DNA from: Triticum aestivum
Taxonomy: Eukaryota > Streptophyta > Magnoliopsida > Poales > Poaceae
Assembly (NCBI RefSeq): GCF_018294505.1
Contig: NC_057807.1
Coordinates: 169,226,883-169,290,882, forward strand
Length of the DNA: 64,000 bases
Reading direction: 5' to 3'
In this document: in pieces, positions 44,954 through 56,597 of the stretch
Numbering within the stretch: the first letter of the stretch is position 1
How the letters are laid out: each line of letters starts with the position of its first letter
Position numbers and translations under genes: made by a program
The notes under the pieces: generated by a model
Database searches by the model: none
The model's input: the letters and a program-made list of their open reading frames with translations, nothing else
Told to the model about the DNA's origin: nothing

Positions 44954-47780
44954 GTGGGCCTTCGCAAATCAGACAAAAAAATTACCACAGCATGTTGGTG
45001 TCATGTCTTGACACCAAGCCAAGTTACATGATTTTCATGTGTGTTTTGGATTTACAGGAATTAAAAAACCAAGTTTCTTAATGTTTCTGGCCGAGCCATG
45101 ACGCCCAGATGTTTGAATTTCATTCTCATTTCTTGCATGGGACCTACAAATTTACCCGAGGACACCCATGCGATTTTCAACCAACTTTGGTGCACCGGAG
45201 CATGTGCTTGTAGTTCAAATTTGAATTATGCACATTAAATGAGCAGAAACTCAATTAATGTATAAAAAGGCCTAACAATTCCGGAATAACTCCAAAATTT
45301 AACACAACATTCATATAGTTCTATGTTGCCTCTGTATAGAAAATGAAGGGGGGGGGCAGCGTATATCGTTTCGCACACAAAGGTGGCACGTTCCCTCTTA
45401 GAACCACAAGCCTTCTTGAGAGAAGCTCCGGTTTGCAAGAAGCTTATGCCAAAACTTGTTCCAATTAGGACAAATTTTTTACCACAGCATGATAGGACCA
45501 TGACAAGCCACCATGCCAAGTTTCAAGATTTTCGGGCGTGTTTTAGATTTACAAGAATTTTAAAACCAAGTTTCTCAATGTTCTCGGCCGAGATACGCCG
45601 CCCAGATGTTTGAATTTCATTCACATTTCTTGCATGGGACCTAGAAATTCACCCGATGACACACATGCTATTTTCAACCAACTTTGGTGCACTGGAGCAT
45701 GTGCTTGTAGTTCAAAATTGAATTGTGCACATTAAATGACCAAAACTCAATTAATGTATAAACAAGGCCAAAAGAAGCCGGAATAATCCAAAAATTTAAC
45801 ACGACAGTCATATAGTTCTAAGTTGCCTCTGTAAAGAAATTCAAGGGGGGGCTAGCGTATATCATTTCGCGCTCAAAGGTGACACATTCCCTCTCAGAAC
45901 CACGAGCCTTCTTGTGAGAAGCTCCGGTTTGCAAGAAGCTTATGCCAAAACTCGTTCCAATTCGTCCAAGTTTTTTTCCACATCATGTTAGTGGCATGTC
46001 ATGACACCATGCCAAGTTTTATGATTTCCACGCGAGTTTTGGATTTATAGGAACTAAAAAAATCAAGTTTGTCAATGTTTCCGGCCGAGCCATGACACCC
46101 AGATGTTTGAATTTCATTCCCATTTCTTGCATGGGACCTAGAAATTTACCCGAGGACACACATGTGATTTTTCAACCAACTTTGCTGCACTGGAGCATGT
46201 GCTTGTAGTTCAAATTTGAATTATGCACATTAAATGCCCAGAAACTCAATTAATGTACAAAAAAGGCTAAACGAACCCGGAATAATTCCAAAATTTAACA
46301 CGACACTCATATAGTTCTATGTCGCCTTTGTAACGAAAATCAAGGGGGGGGGGCAGCATCTATCGTTTCATACACAAAGGTGGCATGTTCCCTCTCAGAA
46401 CCACGAGCCTTCGTGAGAGAAGATCCGGGTTGCAAGAATCTTGTACCAAAACTTGTTCCAATTCGGCCAATTTTTTACCACAACATGATAGTACCATGAC
46501 ATGACACCATGCCAAGTTTCATGATTTTCAGGCGTGTTTTGGTTTTACAAGAATTTTGTAACCAAGTTTCTCAATGTTCTCGGCCAAGCCACGACGCCCA
46601 AATGTTTTATTTTCATTCGCATTTCTTGCATGGGAACTAGAAATTCACCTGAGGACACACATGTGATTTTTCAACCAACTTAGGTGCACTGGAGCATGTG
46701 CTTGTAGTTCAAATTTTAATTATGCACATTAAATGTCCAAAAACTCAATTAAAGTATAAAAAAGGCCGAACATCCCAAAATAATTCAAAAATTTAACATG
46801 ACACTCATATAGTTCTATGTTGCCTCTGTAAAGAAAATCAAGGGAGGGGGGCACACAAAGGCGGCATGTTCCCTTTCAGACCACAAGCCTTCTTGAGAGA
46901 AGCTCCGGCTTGCAAGAAGCTTATACGAAAACTCGTCCTATTCAGCCAAAAATTTACCACATCATGATAGTACCATGACATGACACCATGCCAAGTTTCA
47001 TGATTTTCAGGTGTGTTTTGGACTTTTAAGAATTTTATAACCAAGTTTTGCAATGTTCTCGGCCAAGCCACGACACCCAGATGTTTGATTTTCATTCCCA
47101 TTTCTTGCATGGGACCTAGAAATTCTCCCAATGAAACACATGTTATTTTTCAACCAACTTTGGTGCACTGGAGCATGTGCTTGTAGTTCAAAATTGAATT
47201 ATGCACATTAAATGACGAGAAACTCAATTAATGTATAAACAAGGCCAAGTGAACCCTGACTAATCCCAAAATTTAACATGACAGTCATATAGTTCTATCT
47301 TGCCTCTTTAAAGAAAATTAAGGGGGGGGGGCAGCGTATATCATTTCACACACAAAGGTGGCACATTCCCTCTCAGAACCACGAGCCTTCTTGAGAGAGG
47401 CTCCGGTTTGCAAGAAGCTTATACCAAAACTTGTTCCAATTCGGCCAAGTTTTTTACTACAACATTTTTGTGACATGACATGACACCATGCCAAGTTTCA
47501 TCATTTCCAAGCGAGTTTTGGATTTACAAGAATTTAAAAACCAAGTTACTCATTGCTCTCGGCCGAGTCACGACGCCCAGATGTTTGAATTTCATTCCCA
47601 TTTCTTGCATGGGACTAAAAAGTTCACCCAAGGACACACATGTGATTTTTCAACCAGCTTTTGTGCACCGCAGCATGCGCTTGCAGTTCAAATTTGAATT
47701 ATGCACATGAAATGTCCAGAAACTCAATTGATGTATAAAAAAGGCCAAACGAACCCGGAATAATTCCAAAATTTAACAAA
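44954..47780. repeat. Six-unit tandem repeat, unit about 480-500 bp
   Basis: The marker AAAACTTGTT/AAAACTCGTT recurs at 45451, 45947, 46448, 46928 and 47426, giving steps of 496, 501, 480 and 498 bases. Each unit carries CCAAGTTTCATGATTTTC, GCCCAGATGTTTGAATTTC, GGAGCATGTGCTTGTAGTTC, a G-run of 5-10 bases, and GAGAGAAGCTCCGG. The first and last units are partial. There is no coding frame. It may be an internal part of the CACTA-type element to its right or an independent satellite. Confidence 0.85.
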
Positions 47781-50700
47781 ATGTAAACTCGGGTTCACTG
47801 GAGCATTTGTAATCATATAAAAAGGGACACGACTCTTTCTTGTGGTGGGAATTGATTTGTTCTTTGTTGTTGTTGAGGGTAGTGTGAATTGATTTGGTAC
47901 TGTACAGGGTAATCTTGCTCTCCCGATTTTTAAAAATATTTTTTTGTAGTTTTTTCAATGGCATTTATAGCAATATAGTAAAAGGGACATGACTCTCTTG
48001 TGTCTTGTATGAATTGTTTTTTTGTACACGTTAAGTTTGTTCTGCCGAACATGGGTTCCGCACCTTGTTATCCTGAAATTTCAAGCTCCAGAATCTTTTG
48101 TCTCTTCTGCTGTGAAACTCCCGCCTCTTCAACGCACGCCGCGCCTTGTTATCCCGAAATTTCGATGCGCGTGAAAACTCCCTCCTCATTCATCGGTCCC
48201 GCAGCCCACACACGCGAAATCCCCCTTTTACCCCTCAGCCAGAAATGCCGCCTTGACATCGCGTGGTCAAAACCGGTGGGGGTATATTCGTAACTTACCC
48301 TACATTTGGGACAAGTGCGTCCCTAAGCCATGGCTCCCCCTACCTTCCCCTTCGCCCCCATCTGTACACCTAGGCCGCCAAAACTAGCAAAACCCCATGC
48401 TCCTCCATCGGCCTCCCGACCACCGCCCAGCCGGAGACTCTTTCCGGATGACGTCATCCACTGCAACAAGTCATCGTCCCTCATCCACCACATAGGATGA
48501 GGATCCATCGTCGATCTCGTCGTCCCGCCGGATCAGCCGCCCCGTCCTCTACCTCCAAGGGCTGCCCCGACGTTAGCCTTTTCTATCGCGCCACCTCCAT
48601 CCCCACAACACCGTGTTGACCTGCCTGACCGGAATCACAACACCCTCACCAATTCCTCCGATGAAGCCGAGGCCTATTGGTTGCCACCAAGGAGATTCTG
48701 CACTCACCACTGCATTTTATCTTTTTTCGATCTTGCTTCATGGGCGGCGACTTCCACACCGGCCTAGCTGCTGCTGCTCCGGCTCTCGCTCGCGCTACTG
48801 CTGTTGCTCCGGCTCTCGCTCGCACTGCTGCTGCTACTGCTGCTGCGGCTCTCGCTCGCGCTGTAGCTCCGTTCTTGCTGTCGGTCGCGCTGCTGCACTG
48901 CTCTTGCTTTCGTTCATGCTGCTGCTCTGCTCTGCTATTGCTGTCGTCGTGCTGCCGCTCCACTCTAGCTATCGTTCATGCTGCTGCTCTGCTCTTGCTC
49001 TCGCTCGCGCTGCTGCTGTTGCTGCATGAACTCCGACAGCTATAGGAGTTCCTGCTTTAGCACTCGCTCGCGGTGCTGTTGCATGAGTTGCTCTCAGCTA
49101 GTGCGTTCCCTGCTCGAGCGGTTGCTGATTTAGATGACTGCTTCTCTGCTACTAGTGCTCGAACGCCCTAAACATCCATTGCAATGCTCTTCTACTAGTT
49201 CAATCAGTTTCGACTGTAAAGTTCAGTTTCTTCAGTTAAGTTCAGAATGAATAGTATTTATAGCATCTGTCGGAGTGGCCGTGCTACGGCTGATGCATTT
49301 TACATCTAGCACTTTTTGTTGATGTATTTTAGATCATCTATTATTGATGATATTAGAGTCCCACATCATATTAACGTTGTCTGTCTTGTCCTGCTTCAGC
49401 CTCGCCGTCGTACACCTCACCGGAGCTGCTCCAACGACGAAACCATCCATCACAGCCGTGCAGTACCCTCGGCGCCATATCTAGAGGCCTCAGATCTTCT
49501 TCCCTGACTCCACAGTCATAGCAACATCACCATCCTCCACGTCCAACCCAATGATGTTGAGGTCGACCAGGCTATGCCAAAGAGGTTGTACACTCCTTGC
49601 ATCACTTTGTTACTCTGCATTCATGTCGATCCCTCAGGGATCCTTTGGTTCAAAGGAGTTGCAAATATAGAAATAAATGAATCATTGTCACGAAGTTAAC
49701 AGGGAGAAAACTAAATGATCTTTTGAACCACAATTTTAATCGCTTTAGCAAGATAGCCATTATATGATACTAATTTGGACCAAATGTAAGCTCACAAAAT
49801 ATTTCGAGGTCAGGCTTCAGCCTATTGATGACTGCCTACTAGAATCGCCACTAATTCAAAGAAAAAGTGAAGGAAAACATAGGAATTGGAAACTTTACTA
49901 TGGTACTACTATTCATGCATTTGGTTAGAAGGAATGGAGCAAAGCAAAGCTGGAGGATTTTTTTCCTTTGGTGTCTCTTTCAAAGAAAAAATGTAGGAAT
50001 TTTAATATCCACTTGGACATCCTTTTGAAATTAATTTGCATGGAGAACATGACTAATTGCATTACTGGCATATTAAGATTCTTATTTTTTCATTTTCACG
50101 TGGTTTGACTTTAATTTGACCATGTTTCTCCATTCCTGTGTTCTTCCAATTCATGTAAACCAAACATGCAGGTTGATAGAAATCATATGTTTGCAAATGC
50201 TCTGTTTTGCACGTGCATTCCTATCCTATTCCTGTGTTTTTCCTATCCCTGGGTTTATATAATCCTCCAATTCTAAGGAGCCCTTACAGATTTACTTCAT
50301 TTTCAGATAGGTGTCAAAGAAAATTCCGTGTGTTATGTCCTGCTCCTGTTGTGCCGTCATCCACCCCACCTGAGGTGCACCATCGACGAAAGCGTTCACT
50401 GCAGCAGAGATCCCCCCTGCAGACTGCCTTTCGCCACCTTAGATCATCTTCCCCATTGCCAGCAGCCACACCAACTACATTACCATCATCGACCGAGCAG
50501 ATGAACCTGAGGACTACACAGTTCCGGAAGAGAGGTCACACTCTTTCATGTCTGCTTACGTTATACATCGGTTATTATTACTACTACTTTATTGCCCTGT
50601 TCACCTCTTAGACTCCGAGACAGGTCCAAACTAATGTTCAAACTTGAGTTTAAAATGCCTGTGGGGCACATATCGAGGCAACAATGAATAGTATCTATCT

Positions 50701-51252
50701 ACTATCTGGTTCATCTGGGGTCTTCTATGTGGTTCTTGTTGGGTGGGTAACAAACGGTAGATGATCCATAGTCTATCTTTTTAAACTAAAGCTATAATCT
50801 ACCTGCTATCATTAGTTTTGGATTTATCCACTCGTTTTCTACCATCTGTCTTGATTTCTGCATGCACCCTATAGGCCTTACATAATCTAACTATGTTTAT
50901 TTTATTATGCATGTCAGTTATTGTACACAATCGTATTGAACATGTAGAGAAAAAGAGAAGACTGTTGCATGTGAATATAATGTTATGCAGACGCTGCTCC
51001 ATGGTGGGCGAAGTGGCCCCCTCCCACCATTCCAGATTGTATTCCATAGGAAGATAACTATTCAGAGGGGGGTTCAGAGGGAGCCGACCACTCCTATTTA
51101 CCCCTTGGAGAGTTTGCTCTAACCTGGCATGCTGATTTTGGTCATATCATGCATATGGCGCCTCACATTGCTTGCATTATACATCTTATATGTCATCAAC
51201 TTAGTTTAGATTTGCTTTTTGTAAATGCCACCTGTTATGTTTCTATATCATA
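47781..51252 (+). other. Leader and exon-like segments of the CACTA passenger gene; low confidence
   Basis: The stretch changes from AT-rich (47781-48040) to moderately GC-rich (48200-48620). 48768-49030 is low-complexity, with a repeated GCTCTCGCTCGCGCT motif and CTG runs. At about 49400-49500 and 50340-50530 there are short exon-like, proline- and serine-rich segments, the latter reading VVPSSTPPEVHHRRKRS. Between them, 49520-50200 is AT-rich without features. No domain is recognised. Confidence 0.3.
48768..49030. repeat. Low-complexity CTG / GCTCTCGCTCGCGCT repeat
   Basis: Imperfect reiterations of a roughly 15-base motif with trinucleotide CTG tracts between. Long alanine- or serine/cysteine-rich frames in several phases are a consequence of the repeat. 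Confidence 0.7.
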
Positions 51253-51413
51253 CTCCCACCCTTCCTAAATATTTGTATTTTTAGAGATTTCAACAAGTGA
51301 CTACATACGGAGCAAAATGAGTGAATCTACACTCGAAAATATGTCTATATACATCCGTATGTGGTAGTCCATTTGAAATATCTAAAAAGACAAATATTTA
51401 GGAACGGAGGGAG
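51253..51413. mobile_element. Stowaway-type MITE (Thalos-like)
   Basis: 161 bp with terminal inverted repeats: CTCCCACCCTTCCTAAAT at the left and the complement of CTCCCTCCGTTCCTAAAT at the right, flanked by TA on both sides. The interior is largely self-complementary (ACATACGGAGCAAAATGAGT matches its partner arm). It lies in what looks like an intron of the CACTA passenger gene. It has no coding capacity; it moved with a Tc1/mariner transposase in trans. Confidence 0.92.
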
Positions 51414-51593
51414 TATGTGAGAATTATGCAATGCCATCTTCTTTCGCTAGGCTTCATATACGTGAATCATGAAATGCCATCCTGTTTAGCCAGTCATCGT
51501 ATATGTGAATTCTATTGTGCCATATTTATTTTTCATAATGTATTCCAATTGTCAACAATGTTTATACATTCATCTACTCTTCCTGTGTATCAG

Positions 51594-51743
51594 CCATTTG
51601 AGTCGGTCATGGGAAAATCTGGAGTGAAAACAAGGTCTCCTGAGCAGTCAGTGCTACCTGTCGATGCAAATTTCTTGCTGGTTACAGATAGCTCCTCAGA
51701 GTAGGATTCAGAGATAGATGACCAGTCGCATTCCCCCCCTGAG
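51594..51743 (+). pseudogene. Exon cassette 1 of the CACTA passenger gene
   Basis: A 150-base exon-like block between TGTATCAG and GTGCATG. It reads ESVMGKSGVKTRSPEQSV, then an acidic serine-rich end, with an in-frame TAG near 51702. Cassette 2 has the same length and 64 to 70% similar residues by eye. Confidence 0.5.
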
Positions 51744-51999
51744 GTGCATGCTCTAACTTGGCAGGGTTATATTGCTCATATCATGCATATGGTGTCTTGC
51801 ATTGCCATGCCATTTGCTTAGATTGGACATGCTTTGTGTGAATGCCTCATGTTTGCTTTCTATATCAGATATGCGAGTTATGCACCACCATGTAGCCAGG
51901 CATCATATATGTGAATTATCTCATGCCATCCTTTTTTTATAGTACGTATTCCATTGGTCGACAATCTGTGTATATTGAACTACTCTTCATGTGTATCAG

Positions 52000-52149
52000 T
52001 CATTTGAGCCGGTTATGGAAAAATCAGGAGTGAAAACAAGGTCTTCAGAGCAGGCAATTGTACCTATTGAAGCATATATCTCGATGGTTACAGGTAGTTC
52101 TTTAGAGGAGGATTCGGAGACAGATGACTAGTCCTATATCCCACCTGAG
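52000..52149 (+). pseudogene. Exon cassette 2 of the CACTA passenger gene (duplicate of cassette 1)
   Basis: Also exactly 150 bases, between TGTATCAG and GTGTATG. It reads EPVMEKSGVKTRSSEQAI and ends SETDD, stop, SYIPPE. The intron sequences after both cassettes share CATATCATGCATATGGTGTC, so exon and intron were duplicated together with a step of 406 bases. Confidence 0.5.
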
Positions 52150-52626
52150 GTGTATGATCTAATTTGCAATGTTTATATTTCTCATATCATGCATATGGTG
52201 TCTTGCATTGCTTAGTTTAGACATCATATGCACAATATTCTATTCCATCTGCTTAGTTTAGAGATCATACATGTGAGTGCCAGCTGCTTAGTATATGAAT
52301 CAATTATGTCAATTATATCATGCCATCCTATATACTTAGACGACATGTATCTAAATTATTTCATCCCAAACTATTTTAGAAAGACATCATATAGTTTTGT
52401 CATGTCATCCTATTTAGATACTCATCATATGTTGAATTATGCCATTATATCCTGTTAAGTTATCCATCATATATCTAAAACTGAGTCATGCTATCCTATT
52501 TAGTTAGACATCATATATGTGAAATTGTGTCATGCTGTCCTATTTGGTTAGACAACATATATGTGAATTACCACATCTGTCTATCATACAATGTCTGTAC
52601 GTTCAATTTCTTTTCTTGTTTATTAG

Positions 52627-52836
52627 CCATTTGAATTGGAGGGGGTGATGGCAGTATCTAAGGGAGCAAAAACGCGTTCTTCATGAAAGACGGCGCTACC
52701 CATCAATGCAGATAAGACCATGGTTGTGCTGGCCCACGAACTAGCCCCACCACACATAATCGAGACTCTTCCAGATTGCACACTTACACCGTTGGACAGA
52801 GAACCATCTACAACCCATCTAACCCCAACCCAACGG
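52627..52836 (+). pseudogene. Exon cassette 3 of the CACTA passenger gene, divergent
   Basis: It starts after TTATTAG with PFELEGVMAVSKGAKTRSS, then a stop (TGA near 52684), and continues into a longer proline/threonine-rich segment (PPHIIETLPDCTLTPLD). It is related to cassettes 1 and 2 at its start only. Confidence 0.4.
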
Positions 52837-53423
52837 TTAGTAACCCTCTTCTAGATGACACAACACCATGTCCACCACAGAGTACCCCCACACGAGCACC
52901 CAAACTCCACATTTAAAGCAAAAGAGCAACTATTCTCAGGTCAGATTCCGTTGCTATGGTCCATACTCCTTTCTCTTGCATCACTGTATTTACTGATACC
53001 AACTACTTTCCTATTTGAAGGATCCAATTGAAACTCCAATGGTGCAACAACTATGTTTTAAATCTATTTCTTTAACTGATTGCTGTTATAACTTCTTGCT
53101 CTATGTTGATTTCAGTTTCAGTTGAATAAATAGTTATGTTCTCATGTGATGCACATTACAAGTGTTGCCAGTGTTGTGTAGTTTCTCACACTTATATTCT
53201 TTCTATGCTGCTGTGTCTTAAAAATATATGATTTGAACTATGTCTCTATCTTGATTTGGTAACATAAACTAGAATGATATGGACAATACAGTGGCCATAG
53301 TACATAGATATATGTTTGTTTCATGTTGTTATCCTGTCCACCTAACTACTGAACCGGTTTACCAAAATGAGTTTCATATACTACATGCTAAACTTGTGAT
53401 GTGTCTGCTTGTTTCTCTTGTAG

Positions 53424-53860
53424 AATGTGAACAGAATATTGGAGAAGAGCACTCCACTATGCACTGGTAGAGAAAGTAATGCAGATAAGGTTTAATATAG
53501 TGAGACAACCCTGTTGGTCTCCAAGAAAGGTGATAAAAACGATCTTATAGACAGTGAGACAACCCCACAGTCATGCGTTGATGTAGTGTTTGAGTTACTG
53601 GCCAGTACCGCTGGCACAAGCTCTTCGAACTTGCTGCTAGAATCACTTCGACTTCTTTAATCTCAGCTACAAGCTGAAAGGCATCAGTCAGCTATGCTGC
53701 GGCAAGAAGCCGAAGAACTAAGGAAGTCCTTGCAGAACTCAGATGCATAATTTTTGGTGCAATAGCAAGTGCTGGAGGATTTAAGCGCCAACAAGAGAAA
53801 GTTAATAAGCTTGCTAAGCATCTTGCCAGCATTATCGGTACCCAGGATATTGTTTCTTGA
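53424..53860 (+). pseudogene. Last exon of the CACTA passenger gene, coiled-coil C-terminus
   Basis: It follows an acceptor CTCTTGTAG at 53415-53423. The frame gives VVFELLASTAGTSSSNLLLE, QLQAERHQSAMLRQEAEELR, and, after a 1-base shift near 53790, KVNKLAKHLASIIGTQDIVS with a TGA at 53858-53860. Stops interrupt it at several points (near 53495, 53657, 53747 and 53762). The heptad pattern suggests a coiled coil. I recall similar C-termini in uncharacterised Triticeae transposon proteins; function unknown. Confidence 0.5.
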
Positions 53861-54149
53861 GCTCTTGTGAAGTGGTTTTAGTTCTGGAGTTGTTTTGCCG
53901 CGACATTTATTTGCACTGGTCGCCAACTTTGACAACCAGTGTATGTGATATGCTGCTTTGTTCCCTATATTTCCACTGGTGGCGAACCTTGATGCCCAGT
54001 GGATGTAATATGTGTAATAGTCGTGATATCATAGAGTAAGTTGCTTGCTTATTTATTTCCTTGTTGTCTTGTTTATTTGTTTGCTTGTAATCAGTGCAGT
54101 TCTTTTTCCGCGGTTTGCTAGTGGACGCAATAACCTATTTTTAAAAACT

Positions 54150-54900
54150 AGCCCACAATAACCATGGGCTACATATTTACTATAGTGACCCCGGGCCACC
54201 TACGGGCTCTAGAAACAATGGGCCTTCTACGGGCCGTAGAAACAATGTGCCTTCTATGGGCCGTATCATCAATGGGCCTTCTATGGGCCATATGATCGAT
54301 TGGCCAAACATGGGCCAATAATAGACTGCATTATGGGCTGTAAACGGGCTAGAGTTGGAATTGTCCGTTCATGGGCCGACCATAATGGGCCGCCATAAAT
54401 CGGCCGTATTTATGCTATGAAAACGGCCCAATGGATAAACGAGCCACAAACGGGCTGACTGTGACCACAGGCTAAATTTGGCCCACAAGCAGAAAGGGAT
54501 AGTAACGGGCCGTAAGTAACCGAATACTGGAAATGAGCCCAAGAATAAATGGGCCTTGAGAAGGCCGAACGCTAACATGAGCTGGAAATGACCCAATGGA
54601 ATAATGCACCGTTAATGGGTACAAAGTGATACACTGTTCATTACAGGCCAGTTTCACCACGGGCCATTAATGGGCCAAGAGTTACAAAGGGCCTCATATG
54701 GGTCGAAAGACGTCATGGGCCATACATGGGCCGGAAGTAAAAATGGGCTGGAATCATATTGGATGGCCCAAATGATGCTACTGGGCCTAATTCAGATAGG
54801 ACTTAACGGGACCTGGGTTAGCGGGTTGTAAATGGGCTATAAACGAACATGCCGTTAACAGGCTTTCCATGGGCCGACCCACTACCTTTTGACCAAGTCA
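54150..54900. repeat. GGGCC-rich subterminal repeats of the CACTA element
   Basis: Dozens of scattered short motifs of the type ATGGGCC(G) and the complement GGCCCA in both orientations. In CACTA elements such subterminal repeats bind the accessory transposition protein; that role is inferred here. Confidence 0.7.
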
Positions 54901-55166
54901 AACGGGCCAGCCTTTTCCCAGGAATGGTCCTCTGTTGGGCCGTGCCACGTGTCAACATATCATAGGCACCTTTGGTCCAATGAGTGGATGACATCTATCC
55001 CAACGGTGAGCCGACACGTGGTTCCTCCGGCCAATGAGAAATTTACACATGGAAAATCCCCATTGGTCGTGGCTGTTAGCGGGTTATCGGATCCAAAACC
55101 GGACCCATTAGCTTAACGGCGACCTGTTATGGTGGATGCCACGTGTCGTTCACCCTTGACGAAAGG

Positions 55167-55200
55167 ACTTCCATGACACGCGATTTATCGTCATGGAAGT
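55167..55200. other. Hairpin near the CACTA right terminus
   Basis: ACTTCCATGAC and GTCATGGAAGT form an 11-base perfect stem around a 12-base loop. Related ACTTCCGTGATGATA motifs recur toward the end. Confidence 0.75.
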
Positions 55201-55274
55201 GGACACTTTCGTGATGATAATTTTGGTAATGCCATGGAACACTTCTACGACAACACAGATATGACTATCATCAC

Positions 55275-55296
55275 GGAAGTGTATTTTTTTCTAGTG
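55275..55296 (-). repeat. Right terminal repeat of the CACTA element
   Basis: On the minus strand it starts CACTAGAAAAAAATACACTT. The CACTA start and the A-run are typical of Triticeae members of this superfamily. Confidence 0.75.
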
Positions 55297-55411
55297 ACAT
55301 TATCGGCGGTTCCCATGGAGAAATGAAAGGTTTACCCCCCTCAACTATAGAAATACAAGCCATGACTAGCCAAATTCTCGGGTGCCCTCTAAAAAATCAA
55401 CTTTCCAGGGG
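55297..55411. other. Spacer between CACTA end and element R
   Basis: 115 bases with no recognisable feature. The last 5 bases, AGGGG, would be the left target duplication of R. Confidence 0.5.
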
Positions 55412-56319
55412 TGTCGGATTTCGGGTTCTGGCAGACCCTTGAGATTCGAACACTGGGGTGCGCGCGGAGATTTCGCCCTCTATCTACCTGCTCCTTGCCG
55501 AATCGCTAGGATCTAAACTACGAAAAGAACAACACAAGAGACATAGGGTTTATACTGGTTCAGGCCACCATTGTGGTGTAATACCCTACTCTAGTGTGTG
55601 GTGTGGTGGATTGCCTCTTGGGCTGATGATGAACCATACAAGGAAGAACAACCTCGCGAGGGTCTATTCTTGGCTGATGCGACGAACTGCTAGGAGGAGT
55701 TTAGTCGCTCTATCTACTAGTTTCTTGGTGAGGATCCAGATGCCTCTACCCTGGGGGTGGCTAGTCCTATTTATAGGCAAAGGCCATGGGCCTCTCCCCA
55801 AATATTGAGCGGGAAGGGCGCCAACAATTGGCCATTTTGAAGGGGAACAGCGGGTACACCTATCCTGACTAAAGTTGGTCCTTGCCTGCCAAAGGCTCTG
55901 GTGGTGACGCCTGCTTGGGCTCCACAATGACTTCCTCCCTGCCGTTGGGCTGGTCTTGGTCTTGTTGCACCGAAATGGATGCCTTTGCTTGATGCTCTCG
56001 CCTGCGCTTGCTCCCTTTGCACCAAAGAGGAAAGGAGGACACTGCGCGGGCTGGCGCCCGACTGGCTCCCTTGGTCGTCATGGCTTGCGTCATGGGCACC
56101 TCGCGAGGTACCCCGCCTTGAACTCTCCGCCTCCTCGTGAGCCAGCCTGATGAGGCCGTGCCTGAGGAAGCTCCCTGTCGTCCGCCCCACGAGGCTTGGC
56201 CCCTCGCGAGGGTCTTGAGCTTGTGTTGATGAAGATGGACTATGCTGGGCCCCCCTTTGAGCCACGCCGCAGGCCGCAGGCAGGCATGTCTGGGGACCCC
56301 CATTCCCAGAACGCCGACA
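55412..56319 (-). repeat. 3' LTR of element R (908 bp)
   Basis: Plus-strand ends are TGTCGGATTT and GCCGACA. On the minus strand a TATA-like CTATAAATAGGA occurs near 55766-55777. The adjacent GTAGCCCCCGGGCCC is the complement of the polypurine tract. Confidence 0.85.
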
Positions 56320-56465
56320 GTAGCCCCCGGGCCCACGGAGCGCCCGGACTTGGCCGAGCAGAGAGGCGAAAGGGCAAGTGCGAAGCGTCGCGGGCCCTAA
56401 CAGCCTGCGGCCTTGGGCGCCGCGTGGCGGTTGATTGGACGTGGGCGCCTCTGCAACCGCGCAAG

Positions 56466-56474
56466 TTAATAAAG
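56466..56474 (+). promoter_or_regulatory. TATA-like box of R's antisense gene
   Basis: TTAATAAAG lies about 125-130 bp before the ATG at 56598, followed by a strongly CT-rich leader, as in the Fatima-like copies. Confidence 0.4.
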
Positions 56475-56597
56475 GAGCGGCATCTGTCCCTTGCCTTCTT
56501 TGCTTTCTCCTGTTGCTGCTCAGATCCCCTTTCTTGCGCCTCTCCTCCCCGCCTCCGAAATCTTCAGATCTACTCCGTCCGCGCGCCCTAGCCAGAC

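Larger units (their letters stand above)
47781..55296 (+). mobile_element. CACTA-type DNA transposon, right part; left end not found
   Basis: The right terminus on the complementary strand starts CACTAGAAAAAAATACAC. Before it lie short subterminal repeats of a GGGCC motif (54150-54900) and a hairpin. The inside holds remnants of an intron-bearing gene on plus, including a duplicated exon, but no transposase (TNP2-like) domain. The 3 bases after the terminus (ACA) would be the target duplication. A matching left terminus was not found between 33448 and 47780, so the left side is deleted or beyond recognition. The tandem array at 44954-47780 may belong to it. Confidence 0.6.

Noticed and set aside
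48613..49045. Alanine-, serine- or cysteine-rich frames of about 120-140 codons
   Set aside because: They are translations of a low-complexity CTG/CTCGCT repeat in several phases.
55664..56464. Minus- and plus-strand open frames across the 3' LTR of R
   Set aside because: They cross the LTR boundary and are not conserved in any recognisable protein; they are shadows of GC-rich sequence.
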